The notes beneath the pieces are model-generated. The model did no database searches and was not told where the DNA came from. It worked only from the letters and a program-made list of their open reading frames with translations. DNA of 7,680 nucleotides from an uncultured Oscillospiraceae bacterium (lineage in GTDB: Bacteria > Bacillota > Clostridia > Oscillospirales > Oscillospiraceae). Where the stretch lies: the NCBI GenBank assembly GCA_934659445.1, contig CAKUHV010000082.1, positions 1-7,680 of the forward strand, read 5' to 3'. Shown here piece after piece: positions 5,399-7,680 of the stretch (position 1 is the first letter of the stretch; each line of letters starts with the position of its first letter). Position numbers and translations under genes: made by a program.

Positions 5399-5433
5399 CC
5401 CCACAAAACCCGCTCCGCTGGGCTTTTGTGGGG
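5399..5433. repeat. Long hairpin following repeat copy 3
   Basis: CCCCACAAAA (5399-5408) pairs perfectly with TTTTGTGGGG (5424-5433). Most of the inside also pairs (CCCGC with GCTGGG, with a bulge). Confidence 0.6.
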
Positions 5434-5457
5434 GCCCCGTTTGGTTCGTTTTTCCCC

Positions 5458-5513
5458 GTAGGGGCCGCCCCATGTGGCGGCCCGCGGGGGTCATAGGGGG
5501 CGGAGCCCCCTAT
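5458..5513. repeat. GTAGGGGCCGCC hairpin, copy 3, plus ATAGGGGGC hairpin
   Basis: 5458-5490 is identical to 5187-5219. It is followed by a perfect 9-bp stem ATAGGGGGC-GGA-GCCCCCTAT (5493-5513). This ends the 436-bp repeat-filled gap. No firm lepA promoter is visible: a TATAAG at 5538-5543 has no acceptable -35. Confidence 0.75.
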
Positions 5514-5569
5514 ACCAAAAATAGGTGGGTGGGCGGGTATAAGAAAGATCACCCCAAGGAGGTTTCCAT

Positions 5570-7378
5570 ATGACAGACCAATCCAAGATCCGCAACTTTT
5601 CCATCATTGCCCACATCGACCACGGCAAATCCACCCTGTCCGACCGGCTGATCGAGCAGTGCCACGCCGTGGAGCAGCGGCAGATGGCCAGCCAGCTGCT
5701 GGACAACATGGACCTGGAGCGGGAGCGGGGCATCACCATCAAGGCCCGGGCGGTGCGGCTGGAGTATCAGGCCCAGGACGGCCAGACCTACCACCTGAAC
5801 CTGATCGACACCCCGGGGCATGTGGACTTCAACTACGAGGTATCCCGCTCTCTGGCCGCCTGCGACGGCGCGGTGCTCGTCGTGGACGCCAGTCAGGGCA
5901 TCGAGGCCCAGACCCTGGCCAACACCTATCTGGCCATGGAGCACGACCTTGAGATCCTGCCCGTGATCAACAAGATCGACCTGCCCGCCGCCGACCCCCA
6001 GCGGGTGAAGGACGAGATCGAGAACATTCTGGCCCTGCCCGCCCAGGACGCCCCGGAGATCTCCGCCAAAATGGGCATCAACATCCCCGCCGTGCTGGAG
6101 GACATCGTGCAGAACATCCCCGCCCCGCAGGGGGATGCCGGCGCCCCCCTGAAGGCCCTGGTGTTTGACAGCCAGTACGACCCCTATGTGGGGGTGATCG
6201 TCTATTTCCGCATTATGGAGGGCACCCTGAAGAAGGGCATGGCGGTGCAGATGATGTCCACCGGCAGCCAGTTCCAGGTGCTGGACTGCGGCTATCTCCG
6301 CCCCCTGGGGATGGAGTCCGCCCCCGTCCTGTCCGCCGGCGAGGTGGGCTGGTTCACCGCCTCCATCAAGAACGTGAAGGACACCCGGGTGGGCGACACC
6401 ATCACCGGCGCGGAGCGCCCGGCGGCGGAGCCTCTGCCCGGCTACCGCCCGGCCCAGGCCATGGTGTACTGCGGCATCTACACCGAGGACGGCAGCAAGT
6501 ACCCCGACCTGCGGGACGCCCTGGAGAAATTGCAGCTGAACGACGCCGCCCTGTCCTTCGAGCCGGAGTCCTCCGTTGCTCTGGGCTTCGGCTTCCGCTG
6601 CGGCTTCCTTGGGATGCTGCACATGGAGATCATTCAGGAGCGGCTGGAGCGGGAGTTCAACCTGGATCTGGTGACCACGCTGCCCTCCGTGATCTACGAG
6701 GTCACCAAGACCGACGGCACCGTGGTCCGTGTGGACAACCCCCACAACTACCCCGATCCCGGCTCCATCGCCGAGGCCCGGGAGCCCTTCGCCAAGGTGA
6801 CCATCATCACCCCGCCGGATTATGTGGGCAACATCATGCCCATGTGTCAGGACCGCCGGGGGGTGTTCAAGGATATGCAGTATCTGGACACCAATCTGGT
6901 GGAGCTGCACTACTCCATGCCCATCGGGGAGATCATCTACGACTTCTTCGACGCCCTGAAGGCCCGCACCAAGGGCTACGCCAGCCTGGACTACGAGCTG
7001 GAGGGCTACGAGAAGAGCGACCTGGTGAAGGTGGACCTGCTGCTCAACGGCGACCAGGTGGACGCCCTGTCCTTCATCGTCCACCGGGAGAAGGCCTACG
7101 CCCGGGCCCGGAAGATCTGCGAAAAGCTGAAGGAGAACATCCCCCGCCAGCTGTTCGAGGTGCCGGTGCAGGCCGCCATCGGCGGCAAGATCATCGCCCG
7201 GGAGACGGTGAAGGCCATGCGCAAGGACGTGCTGGCCAAGTGCTACGGCGGCGACATCACCCGGAAGAAAAAGCTGCTGGAGAAGCAGAAAGAGGGCAAA
7301 AAGAAAATGCGGACGTTGGGCACAGTCCAGCTGCCCACGGAGGCATTCATGGCTGTCCTTAAGCTGGACGAGGAGTAA
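5570..7378 (+). CDS. lepA: Elongation factor 4 (LepA), ribosome-associated GTPase
   Basis: Translational GTPase that binds ribosomes and is linked to back-translocation, recovery of stalled ribosomes or subunit assembly. The 602 residues are normal for the family. G-domain motifs: G1 AHIDHGKST (14-22), G2 threonine T56 in ERGITIK, G3 DTPGH (80-84), G4 NKID (134-137). EF-G-like domains follow, with the EF4 stretch [15 protein letters not shown] (338-352). The unique C-terminal domain ends in the lysine-rich [15 protein letters not shown] and a closing [12 protein letters not shown] strong AAGGAGG (5556-5562) lies 7 bases before the ATG. The last 27 codons (from 7295) are repeated 243 bp downstream, and an inverted repeat (7292-7311 with 7381-7398) brackets the 3' end. 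The gene itself is intact. Confidence 0.98.
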   Translation: MTDQSKIRNFSIIAHIDHGKSTLSDRLIEQCHAVEQRQMASQLLDNMDLERERGITIKARAVRLEYQAQDGQTYHLNLIDTPGHVDFNYEVSRSLAACDGAVLVVDASQGIEAQTLANTYLAMEHDLEILPVINKIDLPAADPQRVKDEIENILALPAQDAPEISAKMGINIPAVLEDIVQNIPAPQGDAGAPLKALVFDSQYDPYVGVIVYFRIMEGTLKKGMAVQMMSTGSQFQVLDCGYLRPLGMESAPVLSAGEVGWFTASIKNVKDTRVGDTITGAERPAAEPLPGYRPAQAMVYCGIYTEDGSKYPDLRDALEKLQLNDAALSFEPESSVALGFGFRCGFLGMLHMEIIQERLEREFNLDLVTTLPSVIYEVTKTDGTVVRVDNPHNYPDPGSIAEAREPFAKVTIITPPDYVGNIMPMCQDRRGVFKDMQYLDTNLVELHYSMPIGEIIYDFFDALKARTKGYASLDYELEGYEKSDLVKVDLLLNGDQVDALSFIVHREKAYARARKICEKLKENIPRQLFEVPVQAAIGGKIIARETVKAMRKDVLAKCYGGDITRKKKLLEKQKEGKKKMRTLGTVQLPTEAFMAVLKLDEE

Positions 7379-7554
7379 GGCGCATTTTCTTTGCCCTCTG
7401 GGGCCCCATCGCAGATGGGGCGGCGCGATAAGCGCCGTAAATTCGCAGCGCAGCGGAGAATTTGCGCAGGGCGAATTCACTTCGCCCGAGCATTTTGAAA
7501 AATACAGGGTTCCCGCCCGGCTCTGCCGGGTGGGATGGGCAAGAAGAAAATGCG
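7379..7554. repeat. MITE-like hairpin element after lepA
   Basis: Ends are imperfect inverted repeats: CGCATTTTCTTTGCCC (7381-7396) and GGGCAAGAAGAAAATGCG (7537-7554). Inside are hairpins in series: GCCCCATC-GCA-GATGGGGC (7403-7421), CGGCGC-GATAA-GCGCCG (7421-7437), AAATTC...GAATTT (7439-7463), GGGCGAA-TTCAC-TTCGCCC (7469-7487) and CCCGCCCGGC-TCT-GCCGGGTGGG (7512-7534, one G-U). No gene is credible inside. The right end overlaps the second lepA tail. It may also serve as the lepA transcript end, though no hairpin is followed by a T-tract. Confidence 0.6.
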
Positions 7555-7621
7555 GACGTTGGGTACCGTTCAGCTGCCCACAGAAGCGTTTATGGCAGTT
7601 CTCAAGCTGGACGAGGAGTAA
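7538..7621 (+). pseudogene. lepA: Detached, silently recoded copy of the lepA 3' end
   Basis: 27 codons plus stop encode exactly the same residues as the end of lepA (7295-7378), from GKKKMRTLG to VLKLDEE. There are 11 nucleotide differences, all silent and in third positions. It lies in the same frame 243 bp downstream but is separated from lepA by the lepA stop and an in-frame TGA (7496-7498). An ATG at 7535 would give a 28-residue peptide, but no well-spaced ribosome binding site is present. Most likely a displaced or duplicated gene end, not an expressed gene; an assembly join is not excluded. Confidence 0.7.
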
Positions 7622-7680
7622 GGCGCATTTTCTTTGCCCTCTGGGGCCCCATCGCAGATGGGGCGGCGCGATAAGCGCCG
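7622..7680. repeat. Second copy of the sequence following lepA, cut by window end
   Basis: The 59 bases after the second tail are identical to 7379-7437, including CGCATTTTCTTTGCCCTC (7624-7641) and the first two hairpins. The match reaches the window edge, so the repeat probably continues. Confidence 0.9.

Noticed and set aside
5538..5543. TATAAG as a lepA -10 element
   Set aside because: The position 17 bp upstream reads CCAAAA, with nothing like TTGACA nearby, so a promoter cannot be supported there.
5549..7480. 643-residue open frame on the minus strand opposite lepA
   Set aside because: It is a shadow of the GC-biased third positions of lepA: rich in His, Gly, Val and Leu without domain logic, and with no suitable start signals. 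The lepA frame is unambiguous.

Overview
The window is a GC-rich chromosomal segment with ordinary housekeeping genes. The codon choice, the form of each gene and above all the intergenic gaps packed with short palindromic repeats suggest a gut Firmicute of the Oscillospiraceae (Flavonifractor/Lawsonibacter/Oscillibacter-like). This placement is inferred from sequence style and was not tested by a search. I see no tRNA, rRNA, CRISPR array, transposase or phage gene.

Left part (1-1520): a nucleobase permease of the NCS2/AzgA family (minus strand, cut by the window edge) is transcribed divergently from an adenine-phosphoribosyltransferase-like gene. The 233-bp gap between them holds a good sigma-A type promoter in each direction, an imperfect inverted repeat resembling a PurR operator, and a permease leader RNA with mutually exclusive pairings. 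A perfect hairpin terminator follows the phosphoribosyltransferase.

Middle (1520-3495): a repeat-filled gap leads to a promoter with an AT-rich upstream tract and to prs, which makes PRPP, the co-substrate of the phosphoribosyltransferase. Permease, phosphoribosyltransferase and prs therefore form a coherent purine-salvage/PRPP neighbourhood, although they are separate transcription units. A strong terminator ends prs, followed by about 430 bp of structured repeats, including one that folds on paper like a four-way cloverleaf.

Right part (3495-7680): pth (peptidyl-tRNA hydrolase), a small unrecognised protein and a Cof-type HAD phosphatase form a tight operon with a 9-bp gap and then a 14-nt overlap. 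After another repeat-rich gap comes lepA (elongation factor 4), so this half is oriented to translation.

The most unusual region is the 3' end of lepA. The last 27 codons and the stop occur again exactly 243 bp downstream, with 11 silent third-position changes and no amino-acid change. The 59 non-coding bases after each stop are identical. Between the copies lies a compact element of serial hairpins with inverted terminal sequences. This could be the scar of an element that replaces the end of its target gene, a tandem repeat running past the window, or an assembly join between two strains.

The three gaps at 1520-2038, 3023-3494 and 5134-5569 share a modular repeat family. Its central hairpin shows compensatory base changes between copies.
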